A stretch of DNA of 64,000 nt from Kordiimonadaceae bacterium (GCA_024236295.1 JACKKT010000003.1:124001-188000); one strand, 5' to 3'. Positions 1-9,567 are shown, counted from the stretch's first letter. The notes: generated from the sequence alone by a model not told the origin. Made by a program: numbers and translations.

Positions 1-1565
1 TAATCAACCTCTCCTGCATAATAAGGCGACTTGGTTTTTTCAAGAAAGTCTTCAGTCAGGTAAACAGCATTATTCAAATAATAATTATCCATATCACCTA
101 CATAAATATGAAGCTTGCCTTTTAATTTGGGCCCAAGCGTTTTCCAGTCCCGCTCCATTATATAACGAAGATCATAATTTTCCCGCCAATATTCAGCGAC
201 GTCATGATTAATCTCTCCTGTCTTCTTATCCCAGAGCCGCACCGGATATCCGTCTTCACCCATAGGTGAATAAGTTGCCTCCCAGATATCATATTGGCCG
301 CCGCTGCGGCTATTGCTTCCCAACACTGCTTCAAGCAGATTATCATCAACAATCCCGTAGCTGACATTACCGAGATAGTCACGGTGTCCGGGTCGAGGAA
401 CTTTTTTATAATCCGCATCATAATAATAGGCGTTTTTATCCTTATAAATATTCAAAGGTGTATATGCCCTGAAATCAATCGGATCCGGACAAGCCGCAAA
501 TGAACCGTTATATTCATCAGGATAAAAAACCTGTACGGCCAGAGCTTCCCAGCCGCCAGTTGATCCACCATATGTAAAGCGGGCCCAGCCTTCACCTATT
601 CCCCTGAATTTCTTTTCAATATAGGGAATAAGTTCATAAGTGATCGCATCCCCGTATGGTCCCTGGCTTGCCGAATTAACCGCGTAGCTGTCATCGTAAT
701 AAGGGGTAGGATGCTGAATTTCGATAATAATAAAGCGGGGGAAAGTTTCACTGATCCATTTCTTATAAAAATCATAGGCCGCCTGTGCCTGATAAATATT
801 ATAGCCGTCCCAATCAAACCGGGCACTATATGTTGGCTTCATATTCGGGTCCGGCGGTGTTTCACTGAAGCCGCCAAAATCGGACGGGAAATGCCCATGA
901 AAAATCATTAGCGGATATTTTGCTTCCGGATGTTTATCAAATCCTTCTGGAAGCAGTACATGAGCCCCCAGCTCAACATCCTCACCCCAGAATTCACTGA
1001 GCATTTTGCTCTTCATTTTTATATGTTTGATGTATTTTGTATCCTTGGGTGGCACAATCGGCGAAATCTTCTGATCCATTGTGATTTTTATATTCTGAAC
1101 GCCATTTTCCGAAATTGTTACTTTTTGAGGCTTACTATAAAAATTACCTGGCTTTCTGTTCCATTGCTGTCCCTCACCCCTATCCGGCGGCAGGGAAACC
1201 GTTTTTCCGTTAGCCAGATGAAAATCTTTATAACGGTTGATTACCGCCTGTACATAATAGTCTCCGGCCGGGACGTCACGCAAACTTTGAAATGGATAGC
1301 CATAAGTTTGATTATCCACTGTTATGGCTGTTCCCGGTTGCCAGTCCTTTACGTCCAGTCCAAAAATAATTTGGCCATTTGGTCCTGAATTAATCTGAAA
1401 ACGTGGTTCACTGCGATCATTGTTTGACAGCATTACCAGTAACCTTCCATCCTGCTTTTCTCCAAGAGAGGCCGGAAAATCAACGGAAATGGAAATATTA
1501 TCATTGGCTTGAGCCGAAGCAATCAACCCCAATGAAAACCATAAATAAAATAAATTTTTTCTCAT
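1..1565 (-). CDS. Secreted serine esterase-like alpha/beta hydrolase, 3' end off window
   Basis: The reading frame is open from the start at 1565 to the left edge of the window, so the C-terminus is missing and at least 521 residues are present. A second in-frame ATG lies three bases upstream at 1568; I prefer 1565 because the AGGGGAG ribosome-binding site then has normal spacing. The first 20 residues form a signal peptide ending in ASAQA, so the protein is exported. Near residues 328-333 the motif YGGSTGGW has the GxSxGG form of a nucleophile elbow, and an upstream HGHFPSDFGGF stretch could help form the oxyanion region, as in the esterase D/PF00756-like group. The N-terminal part of about 150 residues, before the hydrolase fold, is not recognised. 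Substrate is unknown. It is transcribed away from the cyclase gene that starts at 1694. Confidence 0.75.
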   Translation of the reverse strand, partial: MRKNLFYLWFSLGLIASAQANDNISISVDFPASLGEKQDGRLLVMLSNNDRSEPRFQINSGPNGQIIFGLDVKDWQPGTAITVDNQTYGYPFQSLRDVPAGDYYVQAVINRYKDFHLANGKTVSLPPDRGEGQQWNRKPGNFYSKPQKVTISENGVQNIKITMDQKISPIVPPKDTKYIKHIKMKSKMLSEFWGEDVELGAHVLLPEGFDKHPEAKYPLMIFHGHFPSDFGGFSETPPDPNMKPTYSARFDWDGYNIYQAQAAYDFYKKWISETFPRFIIIEIQHPTPYYDDSYAVNSASQGPYGDAITYELIPYIEKKFRGIGEGWARFTYGGSTGGWEALAVQVFYPDEYNGSFAACPDPIDFRAYTPLNIYKDKNAYYYDADYKKVPRPGHRDYLGNVSYGIVDDNLLEAVLGSNSRSGGQYDIWEATYSPMGEDGYPVRLWDKKTGEINHDVAEYWRENYDLRYIMERDWKTLGPKLKGKLHIYVGDMDNYYLNNAVYLTEDFLEKTKSPYYAGEVD

Positions 1566-1693
1566 CATGCTCCCCTTTAAATTGCTTAAAATTAATATTG
1601 CAGACTTTGACTTAAAAGACCACATCTAACCCCGATATGACTTTATTTATATTTAGTTTACGTGTAAATTAAATAATAGGTTGGAGAGGCATT

Positions 1694-2545
1694 ATGAAAA
1701 ATTTCCGCAATACGGCTTACGTTATTATCGCAGCAATCGCTGGATATATGCTGGCTATAAAAAATACCAATGAACAAAGATCAGAAATTTTTGCGAATAT
1801 ACTCACAAATGCAACATATATAGACCTTACACAAATTCTGGACACGAATATTCCCAATGGACCTGGACCGGAAGCCGCAAAAATCGAAACTTTGCTTAGT
1901 CATACTCCAGGTGAAGGTGTAATGAACGGTACGGGGTCAATTCATCGATACAGTTTTCCAGGTCAGTGGGGTACCCATGTTGATCCCCCAATTCATTTTA
2001 TTAAAGACTTAAGAACTTTAGAGGAGATAGAGCTCAATGAAATGATATTGCCTCTAGTTGTGCTTGATATTCATGAAAAGGTGGAAGCAAATCCAGATTA
2101 CCAGGTTTCAATGGAGGATGTACGGGTATGGGAAAAAGTTTATGGGTCAATACCGGAAAAAACATTTGTTGCGCTAAGAACCGACTGGTCAAAAAGATGG
2201 CCAAATACGGACCTGATCAGAAATTGGGATGAGACAGGAGTTAGTCATTCACCAGGATGGAGTATGGAGGTACTAAAATATCTTGCAGAACAGCGCAACG
2301 TCACAGCCATCGGCCACGAAACTATGGATACGGATATCGGAAAACTGGCGGCAGTTGGCAACTATCCCCTAGAAACCTATTTTCTGTCCCAAAATAAATA
2401 TCAGATCGAAAATATGAAAGCCCTTGATAAGGTGCCTCAGTGGGGAGCTTTTATTATCACAGCATGGCCATTACCAAAAGCTGGTGACGGCTTTCCGGCA
2501 AGGGTCTTTGCCTTAATTCCTAAGCAACTGACAGATAATAAATAG
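1694..2545 (+). CDS. Cyclase-family (kynurenine formamidase-like) metal hydrolase, membrane-anchored or exported
   Basis: A 283-residue protein of the PF04199 cyclase family, which includes bacterial kynurenine formamidase and other metal-dependent amide and ester hydrolases. The family signature is visible as GQWGTHVDPPIHF around residues 95-107, where the His and Asp residues bind the metal, and a second conserved His follows in AIGHETMD. The N-terminus has a hydrophobic stretch (residues 8-22) that should act as a signal anchor or signal peptide, so it likely works outside the cytoplasm, unlike cytoplasmic KynB. A GGAGAGG ribosome-binding site precedes the ATG. It stands alone, divergent from the esterase at the left edge. 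The real substrate is not clear. Confidence 0.8.
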   Translation: MKNFRNTAYVIIAAIAGYMLAIKNTNEQRSEIFANILTNATYIDLTQILDTNIPNGPGPEAAKIETLLSHTPGEGVMNGTGSIHRYSFPGQWGTHVDPPIHFIKDLRTLEEIELNEMILPLVVLDIHEKVEANPDYQVSMEDVRVWEKVYGSIPEKTFVALRTDWSKRWPNTDLIRNWDETGVSHSPGWSMEVLKYLAEQRNVTAIGHETMDTDIGKLAAVGNYPLETYFLSQNKYQIENMKALDKVPQWGAFIITAWPLPKAGDGFPARVFALIPKQLTDNK

Positions 2546-2617
2546 TCAAAAGAAACGCTAGATATTCAAAAATGATTGCTTATAGTGAAGTATATTTTAA
2601 TCAGCAGGGACAGAATT

Positions 2618-2806
2618 ATGGATATTCTGAAAATAATTATCGTCATCAGCGTTGCCATTACCATAGGTATTATGTTTGCAGGTGTTTTTACAATGACTAA
2701 ATCTGATGATAATGGTGAAAAAAGTAATATGATGATGCGCTTAAGAGTTTTATCACAATTTATAACGGTAATGTTGATTGCACTATATTTATGGTTAAGC
2801 AGATAG
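2618..2806 (+). CDS. Twin-transmembrane HIG1-domain small protein
   Basis: A 62-residue protein with two hydrophobic helices (about residues 4-24 and 42-60) separated by a short polar, Met- and Arg-containing loop. This is the layout of bacterial HIG1-domain proteins, which are associated with terminal oxidases. I chose the ATG at 2618 because it is preceded by a CAGGGA ribosome-binding site; an upstream in-frame start at 2576 would add 14 residues unlike the family. Its stop codon directly abuts the start of the adenosyltransferase gene, so the two are translationally coupled. This pairing is, to my knowledge, common in alphaproteobacteria. Function in this organism is inferred only from the family. 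Confidence 0.75.
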   Translation: MDILKIIIVISVAITIGIMFAGVFTMTKSDDNGEKSNMMMRLRVLSQFITVMLIALYLWLSR

Positions 2807-3373
2807 ATGGTTAAACTTGATAAAATATACACCCGGGGTGGTGACAACGGAGAAACATCGCTTACCGACGGCTGCCGCGCCAAAAAATATATCCCCCGTA
2901 TAGAAGCCTACGGCAGCATTGATGAAAGTAATGCGGCTATTGGATTAGCAAGGCTTTTTACCGAAGGCATAAATGATCAGATGCTTTCGCGCATTCAAAA
3001 TGATCTTTTTGACCTGGGTGCGGATGTTTCTTTACCCAAAGGCAGCAAATATGAACAACATGCCTTACGAATTAGTCAAGCACAAATAGACAGACTGGAA
3101 GTAGAAATAGATCATATGAATGAACATATTGCGCCGCTTAATTCTTTTGTTCTGCCTGGGGGCAGCGAGGCGGCAGCCCATCTTCATCAGGCCCGAACCA
3201 TAGTCAGACGTGCAGAAAGACAACTGGTAAAAGCAGCAGAAGATGAAGAAATATCACCGCTTGCCATAAAATATTTAAACAGGCTTTCTGATCATCTTTT
3301 TGTCATGAGCCGCAAAACAAATAATAACGGTAAAGACGATGTTCTTTGGATACCGGGAGAGAACCGAAAATGA
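2807..3373 (+). CDS. pduO: Cob(I)yrinic acid a,c-diamide adenosyltransferase, PduO type
   Basis: A 188-residue PduO-type ATP:corrinoid adenosyltransferase, which transfers the adenosyl group of ATP to cob(I)alamin to make coenzyme B12. The N-terminal ATP-binding motif YTRGGDNGETSL (residues 6-17) and the later segments FVLPGGSEAAAHLHQART and VRRAER, which hold conserved Arg residues, are diagnostic. Length is normal for the family. Translation starts on the base after the HIG1 stop codon and its own stop overlaps the next gene's start in an ATGA, so a tight operon 2618-5690 is likely. Coenzyme B12 could serve methylmalonyl-CoA mutase, in keeping with the neighbouring acyl-CoA catabolic genes. 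Confidence 0.92.
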   Translation: MVKLDKIYTRGGDNGETSLTDGCRAKKYIPRIEAYGSIDESNAAIGLARLFTEGINDQMLSRIQNDLFDLGADVSLPKGSKYEQHALRISQAQIDRLEVEIDHMNEHIAPLNSFVLPGGSEAAAHLHQARTIVRRAERQLVKAAEDEEISPLAIKYLNRLSDHLFVMSRKTNNNGKDDVLWIPGENRK

Positions 3374-4551
3374 GCGCCACTATATGGAAAACTGCCCCGT
3401 GGGATGATGTATTGCTGCTTGAGCAGTCCTTAAATGAAGAAGAGCGCATGATCCGCGATCAGGCGGCGGCTTTTTGTCAGAGCGAACTGATGCCCGGTAT
3501 ACTTGAAGCAAACAGACACGAGCATTTTGACAGAAACCTGATGACCAAAATGGGGGAAATGGGTTTTTTGGGTCCGACAATTGACGGATATGACTGTGCA
3601 GGTGTCGGGTATGTGTCATACGGCCTGATTGCCCGTGAGGTCGAACGCGTGGACAGTGGTTATCGAAGTGCCATGTCTGTACAAAGCTCACTCGTCATGT
3701 ACCCTATTTATGCTTATGGGTCGGACGCACAAAAGGAAAAATATCTGCCCAAACTTGCCAGCGCTGAGTGGATCGGCTGCTTCGGCCTGACCGAACCAAA
3801 TTCAGGGTCGGACCCCTCAAGTATGCAGTCAAGGGCAAAATCTGTTGATGGCGGTTATATACTTAATGGCAGCAAAATGTGGATTACCAACAGCCCAATT
3901 GCAGATATATTTGTGGTATGGGCTAAAGATGACAATGGGATAGTCCGTGGATTCATTCTTGAAAAAGGAATGAAGGGGCTAAGTGCTCCAAAAATAGAAG
4001 GAAAATTTTCACTTCGCGCTTCAACCACCGGTGAAATTGTCATGGAAGATGTTTTTGTGCCAACCGAAAATATGATGCCGAATGTCGAAGGAATGAAAGG
4101 TCCGCTGGGATGTCTTTCCAATGCCCGTTATGGTATTGCCTGGGGCTCGCTTGGTGCTGCAGAATTTTGCTGGCATGCGGCCCGTCAATATACGCTTGAC
4201 CGCAAGCAGTTCAATAAACCGCTGGCCGCCAATCAACTTATTCAGAAAAAACTGGCGGATATGCAGACGGAGATTACCCTTGGTCTTCACGCCTGCTTGC
4301 AAGCTGGGCGGCTGATGGATCAGAAAATGTTATCACCTGATGCAATTTCTCTTCTGAAGCGCAATAATTGCGGCAAATCACTTGAAATTGCCCGGACTGC
4401 CCGTGACATGCATGGAGGCAACGGCATCGCTGACGAATTTCATATTATCCGTCATGTTATGAACCTTGAAGCAGTCAATACTTATGAAGGCACCCATGAT
4501 ATTCATGCCCTGATCCTTGGCCGGCTTCAAACCGGCATCAATGCATTCTGA
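3370..4551 (+). CDS. gcdH: Glutaryl-CoA dehydrogenase
   Basis: A 393-residue acyl-CoA dehydrogenase closest in motif content to glutaryl-CoA dehydrogenase, which oxidatively decarboxylates glutaryl-CoA to crotonyl-CoA using FAD. The segment CFGLTEPNSGSDPSSM (about residues 138-153) is the flavin-binding region, and NTYEGTHDIHALILGR near the C-terminus carries the catalytic Glu in the form typical of this enzyme. The ATG at 3370 overlaps the preceding stop codon (ATGA) and removes a spurious eight-residue extension starting at 3346. It sits directly before a class III CoA-transferase, a common pairing for glutarate activation followed by oxidation in lysine and tryptophan breakdown. Confidence 0.92.
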   Translation: MSATIWKTAPWDDVLLLEQSLNEEERMIRDQAAAFCQSELMPGILEANRHEHFDRNLMTKMGEMGFLGPTIDGYDCAGVGYVSYGLIAREVERVDSGYRSAMSVQSSLVMYPIYAYGSDAQKEKYLPKLASAEWIGCFGLTEPNSGSDPSSMQSRAKSVDGGYILNGSKMWITNSPIADIFVVWAKDDNGIVRGFILEKGMKGLSAPKIEGKFSLRASTTGEIVMEDVFVPTENMMPNVEGMKGPLGCLSNARYGIAWGSLGAAEFCWHAARQYTLDRKQFNKPLAANQLIQKKLADMQTEITLGLHACLQAGRLMDQKMLSPDAISLLKRNNCGKSLEIARTARDMHGGNGIADEFHIIRHVMNLEAVNTYEGTHDIHALILGRLQTGINAF

Positions 4552-4553
4552 TC

Positions 4554-5690
4554 ATGTCCGGTCCGCTAACCCATATCAAAGTGCTTGACCTTAGCCGTGT
4601 ACTGGCTGGCCCTTGGTCCACACAAATTCTGGGGGATATGGGGGCAGAAGTTATCAAAATTGAACGACCCGGTGTTGGTGACGACACCCGTCACTGGGGG
4701 CCACCTTTCCAGAAAAATAGTGACGGCAGTCAGGGCGATGCAGCCTATTTTTTATGCGCAAACCGTAACAAAAAATCACAGTTCATTGATATAACAACAA
4801 AGCACGGACAAAAAGAAGTTAGAGACATTGCCTCTACATGCGATATTGTTGTTGAGAATTATAAAGTCGGCGGGCTTAAAAAATACGGCCTTGATTACGA
4901 CAGTTTGAAAGAGCTTAATCCCGGACTGATTTATTGTTCAATAACTGGATTTGGACAAACCGGCCCCTATGCCAACCGGGCGGGATATGACTTTATGATA
5001 CAGGCTATGGGCGGCATGATGAGCATCACCGGAGACAGCGATGAAAATGGTGGCGGGCCGCAAAAAGTTGGGGTCGCCATAGCTGATATAATGACGGGAA
5101 TGTATGCAACTATTGGCATTCTTGGTGCCCTTGCCCACCGTGACCGAACCGGTGAAGGACAATATATTGATCTTGCTCTGCTTGACTGTCAGATTGCCAT
5201 GCTTGCCAACCACACATCCAATTATCTGGTAAGCGGTGACATACCCAAACGGCATGGGAACGCCCATGTCAGTATTGTTCCCTATCAGACGTTTAAAACA
5301 AAAGACGGTGAAATGGTTCTGGCCATTGGCAATGATGTTCAGTTTAAAAAATTTTCCGTACTCACCGGACAGTTATGGGCGGAAGATGATCGATATAAAA
5401 CCAATGAAGCACGGGTAAAAAATAGAGGGTCACTGGTTCCGGAAATTAAAGCAATCATAAACCAGAAAACGACCAAAGAATGGATAGAGATCCTGGAAAA
5501 AAACAATATTCCATGTGGTCCTGTTAATAATCTTGAGCAGATATTATCAGACCCTCACGTCATCAGCCGCAATCTGGTTCGAACAATAAAGGGCGAAGAC
5601 GGAACAAAAACGCCCATCATCGCCAACCCGATTAATTTTTCCAAAACTCCATTGGATTATAAAATTGCACCGCCCAAATTGAAACCATAA
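4554..5690 (+). CDS. CaiB/BaiF class III CoA-transferase, probably glutarate-specific
   Basis: A 378-residue class III CoA-transferase. The N-terminal block LDLSRVLAGPWSTQILGDMG, the ENYK motif that follows the first third, and GYDFMIQAMGGMM are typical of the CaiB/BaiF family; the catalytic Asp is expected in the segment ADIMTGMYA around residue 179. It starts two bases after the gcdH stop without an obvious ribosome-binding site, so it probably depends on translational coupling. Position beside gcdH, and the human SUGCT precedent (succinate:glutarate CoA-transferase), suggest that it makes glutaryl-CoA from free glutarate. The substrate is an inference from context; the family also acts on many other acids. 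Confidence 0.85.
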   Translation: MSGPLTHIKVLDLSRVLAGPWSTQILGDMGAEVIKIERPGVGDDTRHWGPPFQKNSDGSQGDAAYFLCANRNKKSQFIDITTKHGQKEVRDIASTCDIVVENYKVGGLKKYGLDYDSLKELNPGLIYCSITGFGQTGPYANRAGYDFMIQAMGGMMSITGDSDENGGGPQKVGVAIADIMTGMYATIGILGALAHRDRTGEGQYIDLALLDCQIAMLANHTSNYLVSGDIPKRHGNAHVSIVPYQTFKTKDGEMVLAIGNDVQFKKFSVLTGQLWAEDDRYKTNEARVKNRGSLVPEIKAIINQKTTKEWIEILEKNNIPCGPVNNLEQILSDPHVISRNLVRTIKGEDGTKTPIIANPINFSKTPLDYKIAPPKLKP

Positions 5691-5701
5691 AACAGCTTGC
5701 G

Positions 5702-7855
5702 TTAAAAAGTTCCCTGCAAAAAGATTGAATATTCCTTTACAAAGCGCCACTGATTATTTTCCAGATGGTCAATTTCATTATAACGAATATGATCTTTATA
5801 AACTGTCACATCAGTATTATGTTTCAGTGGTGTGATATGCTCGAATTTAAATATCAATTTATAATCATTCCATATTTTTAACTCTGCAAAAACCTCATAC
5901 ATATCACCAATATAAGTGCTCGCTACTTCATTAATTTCATGTCGACCATTTCTGCTTCTTATCGTACCTTTAGCTCCATAAGAAAAACCCCAGTCTGTAA
6001 TATCATGTCGGTAATTTAAATTTACAATATGGGCACTTTTCCATTTAAAGGGCCGGTGAACGCCGCTGAACTGATCAATAACATCTGAGTCTTCCCATGT
6101 GTGATCAACACTGACTACTGCTTCCGGTACTCCTATAAACCCTAGACGCAAGCTACCAGTGGTTTTTATGCCGTATGAACGGGCTTTCGGGATATTCCCG
6201 GATTTCGATACCGGAACAATATCAGCGCGGGGAATTATCACACCATTTTCATCATAAAATTCCGTAAAATCGACCAGTTCAATAAAATCTTTTATGTCCC
6301 GATAGAAAAACTCAACCTGTAATGCCCCGGCATCATTTATCAGACGGTGTTCATATGCGATACTGTAATTCCATGACTTTTCTGGTACAATCCCGGTATT
6401 TCCAAGCCGCAAAACATCATTATTGGTATCATAAGTGGCAACAAAATTCTGAAAATCCAGCTGACTGACTTTCTTTTCCACTGATGCCCGCAACTGGTCA
6501 CGTCCGGTAATATCATATCTGAAATCAAGTCGTGGTTTTAAAAAACTGAATTTTTTACTTCTTTCTATATTGGCACCAATAAGAGGAACAGTCAGCGAGC
6601 TGATTTTTGAGAACTCCCCAATAAGTGAGCTCTGCAGAACCATATTGGAAGAAATATTAAGTGTATGATTGGCAAAGGCCTCAAAACGGTTTTCCTTCAC
6701 AGCCACATCGTCATTAACTGTTAAAGTATAAGCACCCAAATCATAATCTTCATTTGTGAATATTTTATCAAAATTATTGATGGCTGCTTCGCCACCAACT
6801 TCAAGAAGCTGGTTATCAAAAATACCCATTGTCAGTGAGCTACGAACAATTTTTTCTTTTTTGACGCGGTATTCGCTGTCCCTAAATACGGGGATATTTC
6901 CTGTATCAAATATATTTTGATACAGTTCATTCTTATCAATTCGGTCCCTGTTTATGATAAAGAGTGTTTTCCATGTTCCAAACCCATCAAATTTATGAGT
7001 ATAATCACCGCCAACTTCCCATTTTTGTGAGGTCTGATCCTCACTCCAATTCTGAAATGTTCTTGGCGAATTTACCAGCTGCCTAAAACGCGGCTCGCGC
7101 TTTGTATATTTTCCAGGTTCAAACTGACCATTCAAACGAAGCTCATCGCCACTTTCCCAACTATATGAAAGGTTAGAATTCAATCTGACATATTTCATAA
7201 TATTATTGGTTTTTCGCTCCTGTATCTCAGTCTCAACATTATCAGGTGTAGAGTAAACATCATTTCTGTGTTCAATATGCTGCCCCTGTTTAGCTTCAAC
7301 GCCGAACATATAATCAAGATTGCCGCTAGAGCCATTGTGGGATACCTGAAGGTCGGGGGAAAAAGCGTAATCAACTGAATATTTACCGCCTATATTCCAG
7401 AAAGTGCTTGATGTGGATGCCCCCTCTTCCATAATGACGTTGACCACAAGTCCCTGACTTTGTACATCCAAATCCCCTGATGCACCGCGGATAATTTCTA
7501 CACGCTCTACCTGGGTAGCAGAAATACGCTGAAGCGCGCTGTTTATATTATTTTCCTTGCCTGCAAGACGTTTATTATTAATCAGAATCTGGTCCCCACC
7601 GGAACCAAAGCCCCTCTCCTGCTGACCCCCGCGTGCTGTGCCCCCACCATTGTTTCTGGTATTACTATCCAGAATTGCCTGAACGCCAGGCACTCTCTGC
7701 AACATATCCAGAAGAGTTACCGGATCATATTTGGTAAAATAATCTTTTTCATAGATGACTACTGAACCATCTTCGCCCTCAGATTGTGCATTGACCATAT
7801 TTGGCATTGCAGCAATTGAACAAAGAAGTGCTGCTTTAATAAGCTTATTTATCAT
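5702..7855 (-). CDS. TonB-dependent outer-membrane receptor (paralogue 1)
   Basis: A 717-residue receptor with a signal peptide ending at VNAQ, a probable TonB-box region SVVIYE just after cleavage, a plug domain (about residues 35-150) with VPGVQAIL and VERVEIIRG, and a long beta-barrel ending in FLQGTF with the C-terminal aromatic residue needed for outer-membrane insertion. It is clearly paralogous to the receptor at 12841-14985: both share VIYE, LxDMLxxVPG, GDQILI, RIxATQV and DVQSxGL. The gene lies 73 bases downstream of soeC on the same strand and may be cotranscribed; a perfect inverted repeat fills that gap. The ligand is unknown. It converges on the CoA-transferase, 11 bases away. 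Confidence 0.88.
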   Translation of the reverse strand: MINKLIKAALLCSIAAMPNMVNAQSEGEDGSVVIYEKDYFTKYDPVTLLDMLQRVPGVQAILDSNTRNNGGGTARGGQQERGFGSGGDQILINNKRLAGKENNINSALQRISATQVERVEIIRGASGDLDVQSQGLVVNVIMEEGASTSSTFWNIGGKYSVDYAFSPDLQVSHNGSSGNLDYMFGVEAKQGQHIEHRNDVYSTPDNVETEIQERKTNNIMKYVRLNSNLSYSWESGDELRLNGQFEPGKYTKREPRFRQLVNSPRTFQNWSEDQTSQKWEVGGDYTHKFDGFGTWKTLFIINRDRIDKNELYQNIFDTGNIPVFRDSEYRVKKEKIVRSSLTMGIFDNQLLEVGGEAAINNFDKIFTNEDYDLGAYTLTVNDDVAVKENRFEAFANHTLNISSNMVLQSSLIGEFSKISSLTVPLIGANIERSKKFSFLKPRLDFRYDITGRDQLRASVEKKVSQLDFQNFVATYDTNNDVLRLGNTGIVPEKSWNYSIAYEHRLINDAGALQVEFFYRDIKDFIELVDFTEFYDENGVIIPRADIVPVSKSGNIPKARSYGIKTTGSLRLGFIGVPEAVVSVDHTWEDSDVIDQFSGVHRPFKWKSAHIVNLNYRHDITDWGFSYGAKGTIRSRNGRHEINEVASTYIGDMYEVFAELKIWNDYKLIFKFEHITPLKHNTDVTVYKDHIRYNEIDHLENNQWRFVKEYSIFLQGTF

Positions 7856-7871
7856 TAATTTTATACCCGAT

Positions 7872-7905
7872 ATTACTTTTGATGTTACTATATATCAAAA
7901 GTAAT
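7872..7905. repeat. Perfect 12-bp inverted repeat between soeC and the receptor gene
   Basis: The arms ATTACTTTTGAT (7872-7883) and ATCAAAAGTAAT (7894-7905) are perfectly complementary and separated by ten bases. The element lies just upstream of the receptor start at 7855 and downstream of soeC. No T-tract follows it in the minus-strand direction, so an intrinsic terminator is less likely than an operator or a leader hairpin controlling the receptor gene. Confidence 0.7.
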
Positions 7906-7928
7906 TTAATAAAGCCACAAATTTAGGA

Positions 7929-8831
7929 TTAAACACTCTCTCGGTCATAATATAGACGAACAACATGCTCAGCTTCGGCAAAAAACAGCCAGCGTTCTGC
8001 CAGCATACCAATAAGACAGATCAGCATAATTACAGGTACAAGAGGAAAACCGATAAATAACAATAATGCAGGTATGATAAATCCAAATCCCAATGCTATC
8101 CAGCGCATCAATGTTCTGCGCATTGGATCTAAATCATAACCCATTTCGCGCTGTAGATAATTTTTTTGTGAATGAGCGGGTTCAAAAGGTTTTGCTTTGC
8201 CAAAATCCGGTAAGCCCAAAGCATCTTCCCTCTTATACTTACCCCGGTTTTTATCAATAGAAATCCAAGTCATAATTTTTACGATTAATGAAATAATAAG
8301 CAAAAGGATGACATATAAATATTGCTGCCAATTGGAAAACATAATATAGGCGACCCCACCAGATGATAATGCGTAAGTCTGGTAACCGATAACAACCCAA
8401 ACATTATGCCAAGCCGGTATCGATCTTAGCGAAGCATAAATCATACTGGTTGTAAAAATTGTCCCTATAGATCCTACTATACCGGCAATGGCCACAGGTT
8501 TGATAAGATTTCCAAATTCCAATTCAAAATATGTTTGCCAACATATAAAAAACATTGGGATAAAAGTTAGAATTGACATAACTCCTTCCCGACTTAGCCA
8601 AGATGATCGCCACTGGCTAAAGGCGCGCCACGCCCGTTCAGGATGTCCCAAATGCAAAGTAGAAGAAAGAAGTCCTGTACCGACAAGTATTATAGATAAG
8701 GCGGAACTCACTACTATCGACATATTATCCGGTGCAGTTTCATTAAGAATATTACCGCAAAGCCAAATAAAAAGGCCGTAGCCCATACCGGAAAATGTCG
8801 TAAATATAATTACAGATAATGCTGGATGCAT
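7929..8831 (-). CDS. soeC: Membrane anchor subunit of SoeABC-like molybdoenzyme (DmsC/NrfD-like)
   Basis: A 300-residue polytopic membrane protein with about eight hydrophobic helices, of the DmsC-like quinone-interacting anchor family. I place the start at the ATG at 8831, giving an N-terminus MHPALSVIIFTTFSGMGYGL typical of SoeC proteins, with a GGGG ribosome-binding site inside the end of soeB; starts further upstream would overlap soeB by 41 bases. The motif LHLGHPERAWRA after the second helix is characteristic of this family. It should anchor the catalytic and iron-sulfur subunits to the inner face of the cytoplasmic membrane and pass electrons to the quinone pool. It is the last gene of soeABC, with the receptor gene following. 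Confidence 0.82.
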   Translation of the reverse strand: MHPALSVIIFTTFSGMGYGLFIWLCGNILNETAPDNMSIVVSSALSIILVGTGLLSSTLHLGHPERAWRAFSQWRSSWLSREGVMSILTFIPMFFICWQTYFELEFGNLIKPVAIAGIVGSIGTIFTTSMIYASLRSIPAWHNVWVVIGYQTYALSSGGVAYIMFSNWQQYLYVILLLIISLIVKIMTWISIDKNRGKYKREDALGLPDFGKAKPFEPAHSQKNYLQREMGYDLDPMRRTLMRWIALGFGFIIPALLLFIGFPLVPVIMLICLIGMLAERWLFFAEAEHVVRLYYDRESV

Positions 8832-8835
8832 AGCT

Positions 8836-9567
8836 TTACCCCGAAAAATCCAATTTAGCCCATTTGACCAAGGCATCTTTAACTGTTGAAACTTTTGGTG
8901 TCAGTCTTCTGTCTTCATGTCTTTCCCTTTTTCGGGGTGGGAGATATTTATTCACCGGTTTGGTTTTCATTTCTGAGAATAAATCACGGCCGTCATTTTC
9001 TGCTGCCAGTATTGAAACATTTGACTTTGGGTCTGCAAAATCACCAAAATGCCGCGCCCCTGCAGGACAAGTAGAAACACAGGAAGGAACTCTTCTTTCC
9101 TGAGGTATATTTTTATCATAAATCTTATCAACACATAATGTACATTTCTGCATAACACCAGCTGATGTGTCATATTCCCGCGCACCGTAGGGGCAAGCCC
9201 ATGAACAAAGCTTGCAACCAATGCAGACATCCGGATTTACTAGCACAATGCCATCTTCCGATCTTTTTAACGAAGCGCCTGTCGGACAAACTGTAACACA
9301 TGGCGCATCATCGCAATGAAGACAGGATTTAGGGAAATAAACAGTACGATCAGCTTCTTTTTCTTTTTTGAATTCATAACTGTGGATACGATTATACCAG
9401 ACACCACTTGGATCGTCACCATACGGCTTTATATCCTCCATGGGGCCGGTTATACTACTCGTGTTCCATTCTTTACAGTTTACAGCACAGGCATGACATC
9501 CAACGCAGACGTTAAGGTCAATCAGAAGCCCCAGTTTTTTATCTGTTTTATCAGGTAGACAAGTCAT
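8836..9567 (-). CDS. soeB: Iron-sulfur subunit of SoeABC-like molybdoenzyme
   Basis: A 243-residue DmsB-type ferredoxin subunit with four cysteine groups for [4Fe-4S] clusters: CVGCHACAVNC near the N-terminus, CLHCDDAPCVTVCP, CIGCKLCSWACP, and a split fourth group in the region QKCTLCVDK and CVSTCPAG. There is no signal sequence, consistent with a cytoplasmic location. Its start overlaps the soeA stop by four bases (ATGA) and soeC follows four bases after its stop, so the three genes form a tight operon. It should carry electrons from the molybdenum site in SoeA to the membrane anchor. Confidence 0.88.
   Translation of the reverse strand: MTCLPDKTDKKLGLLIDLNVCVGCHACAVNCKEWNTSSITGPMEDIKPYGDDPSGVWYNRIHSYEFKKEKEADRTVYFPKSCLHCDDAPCVTVCPTGASLKRSEDGIVLVNPDVCIGCKLCSWACPYGAREYDTSAGVMQKCTLCVDKIYDKNIPQERRVPSCVSTCPAGARHFGDFADPKSNVSILAAENDGRDLFSEMKTKPVNKYLPPRKRERHEDRRLTPKVSTVKDALVKWAKLDFSG

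Noticed and set aside
930..1388. Open frame on the plus strand of 152 codons
   Set aside because: It is the antisense shadow of the esterase gene, which has a signal peptide and an intact nucleophile motif.
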